Assembly (NCBI RefSeq): GCF_900104175.1
Contig: NZ_FNIX01000002.1
Span: 124,001-188,000, forward strand
Direction of reading: 5' to 3'
Length of the DNA stretch: 64,000 nucleotides
From: Lentzea jiangxiensis
Lineage (GTDB): Bacteria; Actinomycetota; Actinomycetes; Mycobacteriales; Pseudonocardiaceae
Shown: positions 30,866 through 39,679 of the stretch, one piece after another
Position numbering within the stretch: the stretch's first letter is position 1
Layout: every line of letters starts with the position of its first letter
Notes under the pieces: generated by a model
What the model was told of the DNA's origin: nothing
Database searches by the model: none
Seen by the model: only the letters and a program-made list of their open reading frames with translations
Translations under genes and position numbers: made by a program

Positions 30866-31424
30866 ACGCCGCTCGCAGACCCTCGACGAGGGTCTCCACC
30901 AGGAAGCGGTGGCTCCGGGCGACATCGCGGGGCAACCCGAACCCGCCCGCGCATTCCAGCGAGACGAACCCGTGCAACGCCGAGCGCAGCACCCGTGCGG
31001 CGTCGACCGCCTGCGCGCCGTGCAGCCCGAAACCGTTGAGGACGTTCAAGAAGACCTGCATGGCTTCGCCGACCACGCGCTGGCCTTCCTCGTCGTCGGT
31101 GGCCGGTGCGCGCACGGTGGCGGCGTGCCGTCCAGGGTGGTCGAGCACCCAGCGGCGGTGGGCACCGGCGATCGCGCGGACCGCGTCCGGTCCGGACCGC
31201 CCGGCCACTGCTCCGGCGACCGCGTCCCGGAGCTCGCGCATCGCCTGGACGCAGATGCCGTGCCTCAGGGCCTCCAAGGACTCGACGTGCTTGTAGAGCG
31301 ACGGAGTTCGCACCCCGACCCGCTCGGCCAGCAGGCCCATGGTCACGTTCGGGAAGCCGATCTCGTCGGCGAGCGCGGCACCGGCGGAGATCACCGCGGC
31401 GCGGTCCAGGCCCGCCCTAGGCAC
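30864..31424 (-). CDS. TetR-family repressor
   Basis: 186 residues from GTG. The N-terminal helix-turn-helix reads TMGLLAERVGVRTPSLYKHVES. The C-terminal ligand domain is of the WHG type, with VLRSALHGFVSLE. Its start overlaps the stop of the upstream hydrolase gene by eight bases, so both are in one operon. It most likely autoregulates through the double palindrome at 32259-32297 and controls the hydrolase. The inducer is unknown, perhaps the substrate of the hydrolase. Confidence 0.88.
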   Translation of the reverse strand: MPRAGLDRAAVISAGAALADEIGFPNVTMGLLAERVGVRTPSLYKHVESLEALRHGICVQAMRELRDAVAGAVAGRSGPDAVRAIAGAHRRWVLDHPGRHAATVRAPATDDEEGQRVVGEAMQVFLNVLNGFGLHGAQAVDAARVLRSALHGFVSLECAGGFGLPRDVARSHRFLVETLVEGLRAA

Positions 31425-32244
31425 TGACCTCGCCCAGGAACGCGAGAGTCAGCGCCACCACCTGCTCCGGGAACTGGACGTGCGGGTAGTGGCCCGCGCC
31501 GGGGATCACCTCGAGGTGTCCGAGACCGGCGGGCAGCGCCGCGACGACGGCTTCGCCCTCCGCCCGCGGTGAGACCCAGTCGGGGTCGAGCGCGCCCTCG
31601 ACGACCAGCACCGGGCACCGCACGTCGCCCAGGCGCGCACCGGCGTCCGCGGGACTCGTCAGACCCATCTTCCGCAGCGCCTTCATCCGCCCCGGTTCGC
31701 GCAGGCTCGCCTCGATCCGCGCGAGGCGTTCGTCCCAGTCGGCCGGCTTCGATCCGGGGTAGGCGATGTCCAGGTACTCCTTCCAGAGCCGGGTGCTGCC
31801 GAACAGGGCGGTGCCGAGCAGCCGCAGCGTGCCGCGGCGGTACCGGGTGACCCGCAGGTCGCCGATGCTCTGGGCGCGGGTGAACGGCGCCAGTTCGACG
31901 ACGGCGGTGACGAGCTCGGGGGCGTCGGCCGCCGCGATGGTCGCGGCGCCGCCCGAGATCGAGTGGCCGACGAGCACCGCCGGGCCGCCGAGGTGCTTCA
32001 CCAGGGCGACCAGGTCGCCCGCGATGTCCGTGCGGGAGAAGGAACTCCAGTCGGCGCTCGACTCGCCGCACCCCCGCAGGTCGACCGCGGCCACCCGGTA
32101 CCCGGCCTCGGCCAGCATCGGCGCCATGAACCGGTACGCCTCCCGGCTGTCCCCGATGCCGTGGGCGAGCACGACGAGCGGCCCGGTGTCCCCGGTCAGT
32201 TCGTAGGCGAGCGTGCCGCCTTCGACGGTCAGCAGTTCCGGCAT
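31417..32244 (-). CDS. alpha/beta-fold hydrolase
   Basis: 275-residue cytoplasmic hydrolase with LAHGIGDSREAYR, DLRGCGESS, nucleophile elbow VGHSISGGA, an acid in VVEGALDPDW and His in PGAGHYPHVQ. The layout resembles esterases, epoxide hydrolases or dehalogenases of the AB-hydrolase-1 family; the reaction cannot be named. The ATG (MPELLTV) has GGAGG close upstream, and the upstream extension of the frame is spurious because it covers the operators. It is first in an operon with the TetR gene. Confidence 0.85.
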   Translation of the reverse strand: MPELLTVEGGTLAYELTGDTGPLVVLAHGIGDSREAYRFMAPMLAEAGYRVAAVDLRGCGESSADWSSFSRTDIAGDLVALVKHLGGPAVLVGHSISGGAATIAAADAPELVTAVVELAPFTRAQSIGDLRVTRYRRGTLRLLGTALFGSTRLWKEYLDIAYPGSKPADWDERLARIEASLREPGRMKALRKMGLTSPADAGARLGDVRCPVLVVEGALDPDWVSPRAEGEAVVAALPAGLGHLEVIPGAGHYPHVQFPEQVVALTLAFLGEVSA

Positions 32245-32258
32245 GACGACCTCCGTAG

Positions 32259-32297
32259 TAGCTAATGGTGTTAGCTGAAGGCTAATGACATTAGCTA
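32259..32297. promoter_or_regulatory. tandem palindromic operators for the TetR repressor
   Basis: Two adjacent palindromes: TAGCTAATGGTGTTAGCT at 32259-32276 and GCTAATGACATTAGCTA at 32281-32297. They share arms AGCTAA/TTAGCT and are spaced about one and a half to two helical turns apart. They lie immediately before the hydrolase-TetR operon. AT-rich relative to the surroundings. Likely cooperative binding of two repressor dimers. Confidence 0.75.
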
Positions 32298-32343
32298 GGG
32301 GCGTCAAGCGGTCCTCTCGCACCGATTGAGACGCATACGTCGA

Positions 32344-32355
32344 GAGAGCGCTTTC
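32344..32355. promoter_or_regulatory. LacI-type palindrome before the glycosyltransferase-radical SAM unit
   Basis: GAGAGCGCTTTC, a near-perfect palindrome around the GCGC centre typical of LacI-family operators. It lies 46 bases before the chosen glycosyltransferase start. The centre and arms resemble, but do not equal, the boxes of the pectin island. Weak evidence on its own. Confidence 0.4.
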
Positions 32356-32401
32356 AGTGCTACGTTCGGTGAGGAGTGGACCACTCGGAGTGGAGCGGCC
32401 T

Positions 32402-34912
32402 GTGACCGTCCTGTGGGGAGTTTCGTTCGACGCCACGGCGATGTCCGGCGTGGTGGTGGAGTTCATCAAGATCGCCAGAACCTTCGCGGACCGGGGGTAC
32501 CGGGTCCACCTCGACCTCGGTTACGACATCAAGGCCGACAAGGGGCGGTTCTTCCAGCCCTACAGGGAAGAACGGGTACCGGACTGGATCGCGCTGGACC
32601 GGGTGGACGGTGTCGCGGAGATCTCCGGCTACGACGAGGAGTTCGTCGCGGGGACGCTGGAAGCCGTGCGCCGGGACCGGGTTCCGGACACCGGCGGCGT
32701 CACGGCCCGGCTCGCCGACGCGATCGTGCGGACCTGGGAGGACCGCGGCGTCACGCTCGTGATGGTGGAGAACGGCACGCTGCCGGAGAACGTCGCGTAC
32801 ACGAAGGCGCTCTACCGGGCGATCGCCGTCTACGGAGCCAGACACGACCTCGGCAGATACGTCCTGTGGCGCGACCACGACCTGATGTGGCAGAGCGAAC
32901 CGGACAAGTACGGCAGTTTTCCCTATCCGGCAACGCCTCCGATGGTCGACTCGCCGCACATCCACTACTTCGCGCTGCACGAGGAGGCGAAGCGGCGCAC
33001 GCTCGAGTGGATGCCGCACCTGCGCAACCTCGACGTGCTGCCGAACACCTTCCTCCCGCCCAGCCGCCCGGGACGACCGGACTTCCGCTCCCACCACGGC
33101 ATCGCGCCGCACGAGAGGATCATCGCCCGGTTCACGAGGATCATCCCGCAGAAGCGCGTCGACCGGGACCTGCACCTGGCCGCCCTGCTCCCGGGAACGT
33201 GCCTGTTCGTCGCCGGGGACACCGAGGAGAACCCCGACGAGACCAGGAGGCTCCGCCTGCTCGCGGACGAACTGCGGGTCCGGGTCGTGTTCGGCGGCGT
33301 GCTCGAACCGTGCGAGTCGACGGGCGACGGCTTCTCGGTGCGCGACCTGCTGGCGCACGCCGACGTCGTGTCGTTCCTGACGTCCTACGACTACGAGAGT
33401 TACGGAAACCCGATCGGCGAGGCGATCGCGGCCGGTGTGCCCTACATCGCGAGCCGCTACGCCCTGTACGACACGGTGTACGCGGGCTTCGAGGCGCCGC
33501 TGCTGGACATCTCCGAGCACGACCTGCCGACGCCGGAGTTCGCGCGCCAGGTCTCGGAACTCATGACGAACGCGGAGAGGCGGGCGGAAGTGGTGGAGCA
33601 CAACCGGAAGCTGGGCACGCACAACCGCGAGGCCGCGACCGCGCTGGTGGAGGACCTGTTCCCGCCCGCGATGGGCGAGAACGTGCGGCTCAGCGTCGTG
33701 CTGCCGGTCTACAACGAGGCCGCGAACATCCACGACGTGCTGCGGTCCCTGCTCGACCAGGACGACATCGGTCCCGAGGCGTACGAGATCGTGCTGGTGG
33801 ACAACAATTCCACCGATGACACGGTCGCGATCGCACGCCGGTTCGCCGAGAGCACCGAGGTCGCGCTGCACGTGATCAGCGAACGCGAGCAGGGCGTGGC
33901 ACCGGCGCGCAGGACGGGCATGGAGTTCGCCGTGCGGCGCAGCCGTGAGCGCAAGAACCCCGGTGAGCGCTTCTACCTCGTCTCCGCCGACGCGGACTGC
34001 CGGGTGGACCGCCGGTGGCTCGTCGAGCTCTTCGCCGCGATGGAGGAGGACAAGGCCGCGATCGGCGTGTGCGACTACTACTACAACGCCGACCACTTCG
34101 TGGGCAGGCCACGGCTCTGGGACGCGATCCAGCGCACGTTGCGCTGCCGCGCGGTGACGTTCTCGCTGTTCGGCGGCTTCCCGGACGGCAAGGGCTTCGC
34201 GGTGGAACGCGAGGCCTACGAGAGCGTCGGCGGCATCGAGATCTTCTACCAGCTGCGGGACGGGCGGTTCGTCAACCACCTCTCCGACGACTGGGACTTC
34301 GGCATCAAGGTCCGCGGCTCCGGCCACGACATCACCTACGCGCCGCGGTCGAGGGTCGAGATCAACCCCCGGCGCGTCAACCACGCCATCGACGAGGTGA
34401 TCACCGGGCGCGCGTACGGCACCGACGGCATCATCGTCATGCGCGACATCAGGCCCGAGGCGCCGGAACGGGCCGTCGACCTCACCGAGGAGGAAGCGCT
34501 GCAGGCGTGGGAGTTCTCCATCAAGGACTTCACGCCGAAGAACGTCGTCCTGCCTATCCTGCTCACCCCGTCCTTCCTGGACTCCGACGCCGTGGTGGCG
34601 TTCCTCGGCGAGGACCTGGCGGACCGGCTGGGCCGGCGCATCGCGGAGGTCAAGGCCGAGATGAGCGTCGTGGACTTCGTCCCGATCCACTCCTACAAGA
34701 CGCCGTCGTACCGGCTCTACCTGGAGTTCCGGGACGAGATCTTCGCGTGCCTGCGCGCCGCCGTCGGTGAGGACGTCGGATACCCGCCACCGCTGCCGGA
34801 GTGCTTCGACGACGTGCCGCCGGAGCGGTTCGCGGAGTTCGTGAAGTACTACTGCGAGGACCGCGAGTCCGGGGAAGCGCACAACTACTTCGGCAACGGC
34901 GGGGTGTTCTGA
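32402..34912 (+). CDS. bifunctional glycosyltransferase: GT4-like domain fused to GT2-like domain
   Basis: About 836 residues from GTG with GGAG six bases upstream. The N-terminal half (about 1-430) is GT-B/GT4-like, with RFTRIIPQKRVDRDL, DVVSFLTSYDYESYG and the E-x7-E motif in ESYGNPIGEAI. The second part (about 440-680) is GT-A/GT2-like, with LSVVLPVYNEAANI, VLVDNNSTDDT and the DxD-type SADADCRVD. A further 150-residue C-terminal region has no family I recognise. There are no membrane segments or signal peptide. The stop overlaps the start of the radical SAM gene (TGATG). Two transferase activities on one chain suggest successive sugar additions to one acceptor. Neither donor nor acceptor can be named. 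Confidence 0.85.
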   Translation: MTVLWGVSFDATAMSGVVVEFIKIARTFADRGYRVHLDLGYDIKADKGRFFQPYREERVPDWIALDRVDGVAEISGYDEEFVAGTLEAVRRDRVPDTGGVTARLADAIVRTWEDRGVTLVMVENGTLPENVAYTKALYRAIAVYGARHDLGRYVLWRDHDLMWQSEPDKYGSFPYPATPPMVDSPHIHYFALHEEAKRRTLEWMPHLRNLDVLPNTFLPPSRPGRPDFRSHHGIAPHERIIARFTRIIPQKRVDRDLHLAALLPGTCLFVAGDTEENPDETRRLRLLADELRVRVVFGGVLEPCESTGDGFSVRDLLAHADVVSFLTSYDYESYGNPIGEAIAAGVPYIASRYALYDTVYAGFEAPLLDISEHDLPTPEFARQVSELMTNAERRAEVVEHNRKLGTHNREAATALVEDLFPPAMGENVRLSVVLPVYNEAANIHDVLRSLLDQDDIGPEAYEIVLVDNNSTDDTVAIARRFAESTEVALHVISEREQGVAPARRTGMEFAVRRSRERKNPGERFYLVSADADCRVDRRWLVELFAAMEEDKAAIGVCDYYYNADHFVGRPRLWDAIQRTLRCRAVTFSLFGGFPDGKGFAVEREAYESVGGIEIFYQLRDGRFVNHLSDDWDFGIKVRGSGHDITYAPRSRVEINPRRVNHAIDEVITGRAYGTDGIIVMRDIRPEAPERAVDLTEEEALQAWEFSIKDFTPKNVVLPILLTPSFLDSDAVVAFLGEDLADRLGRRIAEVKAEMSVVDFVPIHSYKTPSYRLYLEFRDEIFACLRAAVGEDVGYPPPLPECFDDVPPERFAEFVKYYCEDRESGEAHNYFGNGGVF

Positions 34913-36291
34913 TGGAACCCAAGGTCTGGGCCGCGCTGCAGGACCCCGCCAACAGGCACCTGCTGGACTACGTCACCGAGGACCCGTTCGGCGCGCACGT
35001 CTTCCCCGGCAACGTTCCCGGCTACGGTGTCGAGGACTTCCTGGACGACCTGAGCGACCAGCTCACCCGCACCAACCCGATCCACCTGTGGTCGTACATC
35101 CCGACGTGCGCCTACAAGTGCCGCTTCTGCCAGTACCCGGTCGTGCTCGTCAAGGGCGGCCGGAACGAGGAGAAGCTGTCGCAGTGGGTGGACTGGAACA
35201 TCCGGGAGGCCGAGCTGTGGCTGCGGCGGGTCCCGGAGCTGGCGAACGCCCCGGTGGGGGAGTTCAACGTCTTCGGCGGCACGCCGTCGTTGCTGCCGGA
35301 GAAGGACATCCGGCGGCTGCTCGGCTTCTACCGGGACAACTTCGGGTTCACCGGGGACACGACCATCCGCTTCGAGGGCGACCCCAGCACGTTCACCCCG
35401 GCGAAGCTCGAGGTGCTGCGGGAGCTGGGCTGCACCAAGCTGTCCAGCGGCGTGCAGTCGTTCGACGACCACGTGCTGCGCGAGTGCGGCCGCGAGCACT
35501 CCTCGCGGATGTGCGTCGACTTCGTGCGCAACGCCCAGGCCGCCGGGTTCGACTGGATCAGCATCGACCTGATGTACGGGCTGCTGGACCAGACCGTCGA
35601 CAGCGTCCGGCGCGACCTCGACGTGGTGCTGGAGAACGAGGTCACCGCCGTGGTGTGCACCAAGCTGCACCTCAAGTCCTACGCCGAGACCAGGACCGGC
35701 GTGGCGGGGGAGCAGCCGGCGCCGTGGCAGCTGCCGCAGTACCGCGAGAAGCTCGTGCTCGACGGGCACTTCTGGCCGGAGCTGCGGGACCAGTACCTGA
35801 TGCGCGAGGTGCTGACCGACGGCCTGCGCGCCGCCGGCTACACCGAGCACCCCACGATGTACTTCGCGCGCGACGGCCTCGGCCCGGAGAAGTGGAAGTC
35901 CATCATGGTGGACCAGGACAAGCAGGAGGCCGAGGTCGCGATCGGCCTCGGCGGCAGTTCGAGCTGCCGGGTCTCCGAGGCGATCACCGACGTGAACTGG
36001 AAGAACTACGCGGCGGCTGTCGAGGAGGGCCGCGTGCCGCTCGGGTCGGCGACCGGGTTCGACGCCGACGCCCGGGAGGCCAGGGCGGTGAAGATGGCCC
36101 TGTCGACGCTGCAACCGGTGCGAGAGGACCTGCACCGCGCCACCTACGGCCGTTCGTTGCACGACTCGCCGTGGCGCGAGAAGTTCGCGTCACTGGCCGA
36201 GCGCGGACTTCTCGTGGTCGACGAAGGGGGAGTGGCGTTGACCGAGGACGGCGAGGTGCTGGTCGAGGCGATCATCAACACCGAGCTGTGA
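34912..36291 (+). CDS. HemN/HemW-like radical SAM enzyme
   Basis: 459 residues. The radical SAM cluster motif CxxxCxxC is Cys66, Cys70 and Cys73 in PTCAYKCRFCQYP. The family motif GGTPSLLPE follows, then FEGDPSTFTP and LSSGVQSFDD. The end (ERGLLVVDEGGVALTEDGEVLVE) matches the winged HemN C-terminal domain. True coproporphyrinogen dehydrogenase or heme-chaperone genes have other neighbours. This one is translationally coupled to a double glycosyltransferase, so it more likely modifies a glycoside or another small molecule. HemN-type enzymes include methyltransferases and cyclopropanases in natural-product pathways. The actual reaction is unknown. Confidence 0.87.
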   Translation: MEPKVWAALQDPANRHLLDYVTEDPFGAHVFPGNVPGYGVEDFLDDLSDQLTRTNPIHLWSYIPTCAYKCRFCQYPVVLVKGGRNEEKLSQWVDWNIREAELWLRRVPELANAPVGEFNVFGGTPSLLPEKDIRRLLGFYRDNFGFTGDTTIRFEGDPSTFTPAKLEVLRELGCTKLSSGVQSFDDHVLRECGREHSSRMCVDFVRNAQAAGFDWISIDLMYGLLDQTVDSVRRDLDVVLENEVTAVVCTKLHLKSYAETRTGVAGEQPAPWQLPQYREKLVLDGHFWPELRDQYLMREVLTDGLRAAGYTEHPTMYFARDGLGPEKWKSIMVDQDKQEAEVAIGLGGSSSCRVSEAITDVNWKNYAAAVEEGRVPLGSATGFDADAREARAVKMALSTLQPVREDLHRATYGRSLHDSPWREKFASLAERGLLVVDEGGVALTEDGEVLVEAIINTEL

Positions 36292-36316
36292 CGGCCGGGG
36301 CGCCGGCCGTCACAGC
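36285..36316. terminator. strong hairpin between radical SAM and catalase genes
   Basis: A 14-bp perfect stem, GCTGTGACGGCCGG with its complement, and a four-base loop. It contains the stop codon of the radical SAM gene and ends seven bases before the catalase stop. Bidirectional terminator. Confidence 0.85.
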
Positions 36317-36322
36317 CGTTCG

Positions 36323-37789
36323 TCAGAGCGCGCCGATCGCCTCGCAGGCCTTGCGCACGCCCTCGCCGTAGGCCGGGTCGGCCTTGGCGCAGTTGCTGAC
36401 GTGCCGCTCGACGGTCTCCCTGCGAGCACCCTTGATCGCTCGCGCGGTGTTGTCGAACAACGCCTGCTGCTGGTCGCCGGTCATCAGCCGGAAGAGGTTC
36501 CCCGGCTGCTCGTAGTAGTTGCTGTCGTCCTCGCGGAAGTCGAACCGGTCGGCGGTGGCGCCGACGGCCTGCGCGGGCTCGGCGTAGGCGGGCTGCTCGG
36601 CCCAGCGGCCGAAGTTGTTCGGCTGCACACCGGGCACCCCGCCCTGGTTGCCGTCGACCCGCATGGCGCCGTCGCGGTGGTAGCTGTTGACCAGCCGCGC
36701 GCCGTTGGAGCGGTTGACCGGGATCTGGTGGTGGTTGACGCCCAGGCGGTAGCGGGCGGCGTCGCCGTAGGAGAAGAGGCGTCCCTGCAGCATCTTGTCC
36801 GGGCTGAACGAGATGCCGGGCACGACGTTGGCCGGCGTGAAGGCGGCCTGCTCGACGTCGGCGAAGTAGTTCTCCGGGTTGCGGTCGAGCGTGAGCACGC
36901 CCGCCTCGACCAGCGGGTAGTCCGCCTTGCTCCACACCTTGGTGAGGTCGAAGGGGTGGAACCGGTAGCCGGCGGCGTCCGCCTCCGGCATGACCTGGAC
37001 GAAGAGCTTCCAGGACGGGAACTCGCCCCGCTCGATCGCCTCGTGGAGGTCGCGCTGGTGCGACTCGCGGTCACCGCTGATCAGCCCGCCCGCCTGGTCG
37101 TCGGTGAGGTTCTCGACCCCCTGCTCGGTGCGCAGGTGGAACTTGACCCAGTGCCGCACACCGGCGGCGTTGACCATGCTGAAGGTGTGCGAGCCGAAAC
37201 CGTGCATGTGCCGGTACGAGCGCGGGATTCCCCGGTCGCTCATGACGATCGTGACCTGGTGCAGCGCCTCGGGCAGGTTCGTCCAGAAGCCCCAGGTGTT
37301 CTCGGGGTCGCGGAGGTTGGTGCGGGGGTCGCGTTTCACGGCGTGCGCGAGGTCGGGGAACTTCAGCGGGTCGCGGAAGAAGAAGACCGGCGTGTTGTTG
37401 CCGACCAGGTCCCAGTTGCCCTCGGTGGTGTAGAAGCGGGTCGAGAAGCCGCGGATGTCGCGTTCGGCGTCGGCGGCACCGCGTTCGCCCGCCACCGTCG
37501 AGAAGCGCACGAACGTCTCGCACTCGTTGCCGACCGCGCTGAACAACGCGGCGCTGGTGTAGGCGGTGAGGTCGCCGGTGACGGTGAACCGGCCGAACGC
37601 GCCGGAGCCCTTCGCGTGCATCCGCCGCTCCGGGATGACCTCGCGGCCGAAGTGGGCGAGCTTTTCGAGCAGCCACAGGTCCTGCAGCAGCACGGGGCCG
37701 CGTGCCCCGGCGGTGAGGCTGTTCTGGTTGTCGGCGACCGGGGCGCCGGCGGCCGTGGTCAGCGGGGTGGTGTTGTCCTCGAACGACAT
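36323..37789 (-). CDS. katA: monofunctional heme catalase
   Basis: 488 residues, the length of small-subunit (clade 3) catalases, cytoplasmic. It converts hydrogen peroxide to water and oxygen. The distal His is in [12 protein letters not shown] and the Asn in the [16 protein letters not shown] region. The proximal heme Tyr lies in [18 protein letters not shown]-binding features such as [11 protein letters not shown] are present. It follows the Fur-family gene after 17 bases and is surely in its operon, so it would be peroxide-induced through that repressor. Confidence 0.96.
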   Translation of the reverse strand: MSFEDNTTPLTTAAGAPVADNQNSLTAGARGPVLLQDLWLLEKLAHFGREVIPERRMHAKGSGAFGRFTVTGDLTAYTSAALFSAVGNECETFVRFSTVAGERGAADAERDIRGFSTRFYTTEGNWDLVGNNTPVFFFRDPLKFPDLAHAVKRDPRTNLRDPENTWGFWTNLPEALHQVTIVMSDRGIPRSYRHMHGFGSHTFSMVNAAGVRHWVKFHLRTEQGVENLTDDQAGGLISGDRESHQRDLHEAIERGEFPSWKLFVQVMPEADAAGYRFHPFDLTKVWSKADYPLVEAGVLTLDRNPENYFADVEQAAFTPANVVPGISFSPDKMLQGRLFSYGDAARYRLGVNHHQIPVNRSNGARLVNSYHRDGAMRVDGNQGGVPGVQPNNFGRWAEQPAYAEPAQAVGATADRFDFREDDSNYYEQPGNLFRLMTGDQQQALFDNTARAIKGARRETVERHVSNCAKADPAYGEGVRKACEAIGAL

Positions 37790-37806
37790 CTGGTGGACTT
37801 CTCCGA

Positions 37807-38226
37807 TCAGGGGTGGTGGACACCGGGCCGGCAGGCGGGGCACAGCCCCCGGTGCAGGACCTCGGTCTCGTCGACGCGGAACCCGAGCGCCTGCGGGAGG
37901 TGCGGAGGTGGGGAGTCGCTCCGCTCGACGTCGGCCAGCGCGCCGCAGCCGCGGCACACCACGTGGTCGTGGTCGTGGCCGCGCAGTTCGAAGCGCGCCG
38001 GCTGCCCGGTGTCGAGCCGCCGGACCAGGCGCGCGTCCGTCAGCGCGGTCAGCACGTCGTAGAGGGCCTGCGTGGACACGGATCCGAGGTCCTCGCGGAC
38101 GATCCTGCCCAGCTGGTCGACGTCGGCGTGCGGGTGGTGCGCCAGGGCGGTCAGCACGGCGATCCGCTGCTTGGTGACCCGCAACGAGGCGCCGCGCAGG
38201 GCGGTGACCGGGTCGTCTGGGGGCAA
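37807..38226 (-). CDS. Fur-family peroxide-sensing repressor (CatR/PerR/FurA-like)
   Basis: 139 residues. An N-terminal winged helix ([24 protein letters not shown]) precedes a dimerisation domain with [12 protein letters not shown] and a C-terminal CPAC pair, the usual metal-site residues. TTG is the likely start, with GAGGAG six bases upstream. It lies directly ahead of the catalase gene, the classical catR/furA arrangement. It should repress itself, the catalase and perhaps the protoglobin operon through the shared box at 38242-38256 and 40404-40418. The metal (Fe, Mn or Zn) is not decided by sequence. Confidence 0.9.
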   Translation of the reverse strand: MPPDDPVTALRGASLRVTKQRIAVLTALAHHPHADVDQLGRIVREDLGSVSTQALYDVLTALTDARLVRRLDTGQPARFELRGHDHDHVVCRGCGALADVERSDSPPPHLPQALGFRVDETEVLHRGLCPACRPGVHHP

Positions 38227-38241
38227 CTCGCACTCCTCAAG

Positions 38242-38256
38242 TAGGTAGGACTCCTA
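38242..38256. promoter_or_regulatory. Fur-family operator before the repressor-catalase operon
   Basis: TAGGTAGGACTCCTA on the plus strand, 16 bases before the TTG start of the Fur-family gene. The reverse complement is identical to the sequence at 40404-40418, in the same orientation relative to transcription. It could also control the rightward amidotransferase gene. A TATAGCT-like -10 element on the minus strand lies next to it. Confidence 0.75.
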
Positions 38257-38326
38257 GCTATACTGTGGCATGCTGGGCGCACTCGGGGCAAGTAGTCCGG
38301 ACCGGTTCAAGAAAACGAGGTCTTCC

Positions 38327-39001
38327 GTGCGCTCGGTCGTCATCCAGCACGTTCCGTTCGAGGGGCCGGGGCTCATCGCGCCGGCGTTGTTCGCCGTGGG
38401 GAGCAAGGTCGCCGTGGTCCGCGCCGATCTCGACGACGAGCTGCCCGCCGCCGCCCAGCTCGACGTGCTCGTGGTCCTGGGCGGGCCGATGGGGGCCCTC
38501 GACGACCACGACCACCCGCACCTGGCGCGCGAGCGCGAGCTCATCGCGGAGTGCGTCCGGCTCGGCAAGCCGGTTCTCGGCGTCTGCCTCGGCGCACAAC
38601 TGCTCGCGGCCGCTCTGGGAGCCCGTGTGCGGCGGGGGCCGGTGCCGGAGATCGGTGCCGGCGCGGTGGAGCTGGTGAGCGCGGACGATCCGGTGTTCTC
38701 GCCCGCCGGGCCGCGGATCCCGGTCGTGCACTGGCACCAGGACACGTTCGACCTGCCGCCGGGAGCCGAGCTGCTGGCGAGCTCGGACCTCTACGCGCAC
38801 CAGGCGTTCCGGGTCGGGACGGCCTACGGACTGCAGTTCCACGTCGAGATCGGCCCGCAGGAGCTGTGGGAGATCACGCCGCACCTGCCGCCGGACGGGA
38901 AGATCACCCTCGCCGAGGTCGACGAGGTGCAGGCCGTGGGAGTGCAGGTGCTGCGGCGGTGGGCGGCCTGCGTTGCCGCCGTGGTGGAAGGGGGCCGATG
39001 A
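38327..39001 (+). CDS. class I glutamine amidotransferase-like protein
   Basis: About 224 residues. The GMP-synthase-like amidotransferase fold has nucleophile Cys in VLGVCLGAQ and the His-Glu pair in LQFHVE. It is a stand-alone domain, so it may hydrolyse glutamine for an unknown partner or, like similar proteins, cleave gamma-glutamyl compounds. GTG has GAGG six bases upstream; an ATG at 38270 in frame is also possible. The stop overlaps the MOSC gene (ATGA). Confidence 0.8.
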   Translation: MRSVVIQHVPFEGPGLIAPALFAVGSKVAVVRADLDDELPAAAQLDVLVVLGGPMGALDDHDHPHLARERELIAECVRLGKPVLGVCLGAQLLAAALGARVRRGPVPEIGAGAVELVSADDPVFSPAGPRIPVVHWHQDTFDLPPGAELLASSDLYAHQAFRVGTAYGLQFHVEIGPQELWEITPHLPPDGKITLAEVDEVQAVGVQVLRRWAACVAAVVEGGR

Positions 39002-39675
39002 GCAAGGCGCGCGTGGTCGTCGTGTCGACCGGTGCGGTGCGGCAGCTTCCGTGGCGAGGACGTGCCGTGCCCACGGCGATCGCCAAGGCTCCCGTCGAGG
39101 GGCGGGTGGACGTCGGTGTCCTCGGTCTCGCCGGTGACGAGCAGGGCGACCGGGTCCACCACGGCGGCCGGGACAAGGCGGTCCTGCTCTACGCGAGCGA
39201 GCACTACGCGTCGTGGGCCGATGAGGTCGGTGTGCTGGACACGCCCGCGTTCGGCGAGAACCTCACCATCGCCGGGTTGCTGGAGAGCGACCTGGTGATC
39301 GGCTCCGTGCACGCCGTCGGAACCGCGCTGCTGCAGGTGAGCCAGCCGCGCCGGCCCTGCTTCAAGCTCGCGGCGCACCACGGCGTCGTGGACATGGCCG
39401 TGCGGACCCAGCGCACCGGCCGCACCGGTGTCTACTGCCGCGTGCTGCGGCCGGGAGACGTCGGTGCGGGTGACGGGATCGTGCTCGTCGACCAGCCCTC
39501 GCACGGGATCACGGCCGCCGAGGTGCACCGCGTCGTCAACGTCGACCGGGATGACGCCGAGGCCGCCCGGCACCTGCTGCGGCACGACGGCGTGCTGCCC
39601 GAGTCGTGGGTGCGGCTGCTGTCCCGGCGCTTCGACGGAGTGCTGGAGGACCAGGCCGCGCGGCTGCACGGCTGA
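38998..39675 (+). CDS. MOSC domain protein, YiiM-like
   Basis: 225 residues. The MOSC domain resembles YiiM, with LAGDEQGDRVHHGGRDKAV, FGENLTI and the conserved Cys in QPRRPCFKLA that would bind molybdenum cofactor. YiiM-type proteins reduce N-hydroxylated compounds such as 6-hydroxylaminopurine. The C-terminal 50 residues form the three-helix YiiM tail. It is coupled to the amidotransferase gene by an ATGA overlap. Confidence 0.87.
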   Translation: MSKARVVVVSTGAVRQLPWRGRAVPTAIAKAPVEGRVDVGVLGLAGDEQGDRVHHGGRDKAVLLYASEHYASWADEVGVLDTPAFGENLTIAGLLESDLVIGSVHAVGTALLQVSQPRRPCFKLAAHHGVVDMAVRTQRTGRTGVYCRVLRPGDVGAGDGIVLVDQPSHGITAAEVHRVVNVDRDDAEAARHLLRHDGVLPESWVRLLSRRFDGVLEDQAARLHG

Positions 39676-39679
39676 CAGG

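Noticed and set aside
32360-34882. 840-residue open frame on the minus strand
   Set aside because: Antisense shadow of the double glycosyltransferase gene, which has clear motifs on the plus strand.
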